Assembly: GCA_027056155.1 (NCBI GenBank)
Contig: JALULR010000182.1
Location: forward strand, 1,370 to 7,590
From: DHVE2 group archaeon
Lineage (GTDB): Archaea; Thermoplasmatota; Thermoplasmata; Thermoplasmatales; Aciduliprofundaceae
Length of the DNA: 6,221 nucleotides
Reading direction: 5' to 3'
Shown: positions 5,317 to 6,221 of the stretch, one piece after another
How positions within the stretch are numbered: the first letter of the stretch is position 1
Layout of the letters: every line of letters begins with the position of its first letter
Notes under the pieces: model-generated
Told to the model about the DNA's origin: nothing
Seen by the model: the letters and a program-made list of their open reading frames with translations, nothing else
Database searches by the model: none
Translations under genes and position numbers: made by a program

Positions 5317-5784
5317 ATGTACGTATTGGACTCTTCTGCCATAATAAGTGGGATTGTGCTTCCTCCAGATTCTGTGTTGATTCCTCAGGCGGTGGCAGAG
5401 GAGGTGAAATTTAAGACTGCTGATATGTTGGGGTATGTTATCAAAGAGCCGAACAAAGAGCATATAGAAATCATAGAAAAAGAAAGTAAAAAAACTGGGG
5501 ATTTTGAAGTTTTGTCTAAAACAGATATAGAGGTGCTAGCTCTTGCGCTGCAGGAGCATGCAATACTGGTTACTGATGATTATGCTATGCAAAATGTGGC
5601 TAAAGAACTAGGCATACAATTTGAAACTGCGGAGATGCATGGCATCAAAGAGCGGAGAAAATGGAAATGGCGCTGTGCATCTTGCGGGCGTTATTATAGG
5701 AAATACTATAAAGAGTGCCCTGTGTGCGGTGGTGAGTTAAGGAGAGTCAAAGAGAGAAAGACCACAAAAAGAGAGAGAAAGTAG
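5317..5784 (+). CDS. nob1: Ribosome-maturation endoribonuclease Nob1 (PIN domain plus zinc ribbon)
   Basis: Nob1 cleaves the 3' end of pre-16S rRNA in late small-subunit maturation. This 155-residue protein has the archaeal arrangement: an N-terminal PIN domain (about 1-108) with acidic catalytic residues D5 (in VLDSSA), E28/E29 (AVAEEV), D70 (SKTDIEVLAL) and D87/D88 (VTDDYAMQN). It is followed by a zinc ribbon with C120-x2-C123 and C134-x2-C137, then a very basic tail (RRVKERKTTKRERK) suited to rRNA binding. Length matches archaeal Nob1. The reading frame is open back to a start at 5242, but those 25 codons cross the palindrome and the TATA box, and family proteins begin at the YVLD strand, so 5317 is chosen. 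It diverges from the DUF835 gene and converges with the PIG-L gene, with 14 bases between the stops. Confidence 0.95.
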   Translation: MYVLDSSAIISGIVLPPDSVLIPQAVAEEVKFKTADMLGYVIKEPNKEHIEIIEKESKKTGDFEVLSKTDIEVLALALQEHAILVTDDYAMQNVAKELGIQFETAEMHGIKERRKWKWRCASCGRYYRKYYKECPVCGGELRRVKERKTTKRERK

Positions 5785-5798
5785 AGGCAGAAAATATT

Positions 5799-6221
5799 TT
5801 ACAGAATAATCCATCGCTGCACTTCGTATGCTTCAGCAAACTCGGCGTGTATCTGCACCCCACGCATTCTAGCCCAGCCCCTTATAAATTCTTCGCGGAA
5901 ATACGGACGTTTCATATCAATCTGGCTTTTGTAATTTTTGAGCAGTGCCAGCTTTTTGTCTATCTCTTCTGGAGTTAAGCGCACAAACATCTGTGCTGTG
6001 AATTCCACATGGTTCCATGGCAACTCGTACGAAATTATCGAAGCGGTGTTTTTGAATGCGCGCAGCATCTCGTTTGCAACTACCTGATGGTCTTGATGAA
6101 AATCGTGGAGCGAGGGTCCAACAACCAGCTCGGGAGAGATGGCTCTTCTAATTTTTATTAGCTCCTCTAAAATCTCTTGCCTGTGCTCGTGCAAGCGTCT
6201 AACTTGAAAATCATAGATTTT
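5799..6221 (-). CDS. PIG-L/LmbE-family deacetylase, C-terminal part (runs off the right edge)
   Basis: The frame is open to the window edge and encodes the last 140 residues of a PIG-L-type zinc-dependent deacetylase, a family that removes acetyl groups from N-acetylglucosamine-type sugars. Visible family features are the HxDH metal site (HDFHQDH, fragment residues 39-45), the preceding ELVVGPS strand, ISYELPWN at 63-70, and a C-terminal RPYFREEF...RMRGVQ...AEAYEV segment. The first metal motif (AHPDD-type) would lie outside the window. A TTG at 6194 is not the start: KIYDFQVRR continues in frame upstream and matches the family's usual sequence. The substrate is unknown; a role in sugar nucleotide or surface glycan synthesis is possible, which would fit a cell that makes N-glycosylated surface proteins, but this is inference. 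Confidence 0.92.
   Translation of the reverse strand, partial: KIYDFQVRRLHEHRQEILEELIKIRRAISPELVVGPSLHDFHQDHQVVANEMLRAFKNTASIISYELPWNHVEFTAQMFVRLTPEEIDKKLALLKNYKSQIDMKRPYFREEFIRGWARMRGVQIHAEFAEAYEVQRWIIL

Noticed and set aside
5791..5800. AAAATATTTT palindrome between the nob1 and PIG-L stops
   Set aside because: Short and purely A/T; it may help termination but is not distinguishable from background.
6192..6194. TTG as start codon of the deacetylase gene
   Set aside because: The frame continues upstream to the edge with family-like sequence, and the first metal-binding motif is still missing, so this is an internal Leu codon.
1..6221. Defence system, mobile element, CRISPR array or tRNA genes
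   Set aside because: No direct repeat arrays, transposase, integrase, nuclease-helicase set or cloverleaf-like sequence was found; the genes are mainly housekeeping, transport and envelope.

Overview
The window looks archaeal, most likely a Thermoplasmatota (Aciduliprofundum/DHVE2-like) or related euryarchaeal lineage. The support is an archaeal Nob1 ribosome-maturation nuclease, an archaeal-type Thi4 thiazole synthase, a 7TM-DUF835 protein (a family I know mainly from Thermococci and Thermoplasmata), TATA-box promoters placed about 22-27 bases before start codons, and GAGGTGAT-type ribosome binding sites. The genus-level placement is inference.

Layout. Bases 1-1265 (minus strand) hold the ferrous-iron uptake operon feoA-feoB, with feoB cut by the left edge. 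Bases 1266-1388 are a divergent promoter region with candidate operators. Bases 1389-1802 (+) encode a small three-helix membrane protein of unknown function. Bases 1969-2904 (+) encode a membrane-anchored protein with 14 N-glycosylation sequons, and 2952-3710 (+) encode Thi4. Converging on it with a 7-base overlap is a 506-residue 7TM-DUF835 protein (3704-5224, minus). A second divergent promoter region (5225-5316) separates that gene from nob1 (5317-5784, +). The right edge holds the C-terminal 140 residues of a PIG-L/LmbE-family deacetylase (minus). No RNA genes, mobile elements or CRISPR repeats were seen, and no gene-free gap exceeds about 166 bases.

How it may work together. The strongest unexplained signal is a 17-base element, ATTTTTGGC-N2-GCCTAA. 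It occurs identically except for the two central bases upstream of feoA (1306-1322) and upstream of the glycoprotein gene (1893-1909). It resembles the half-sites of DtxR/IdeR-type iron repressors. If real, the two unknown membrane/surface proteins would belong to the same iron-responsive regulon as FeoAB, and they would be candidates for an undescribed archaeal iron-acquisition or envelope response. Thi4 follows the glycoprotein gene but appears to have its own promoter; non-suicidal Thi4 enzymes are themselves Fe(II)-dependent. In this Thi4 the sulfur-donor Cys/His position seems to be methionine. A separate perfect 16-base palindrome lies between the DUF835 gene and nob1.
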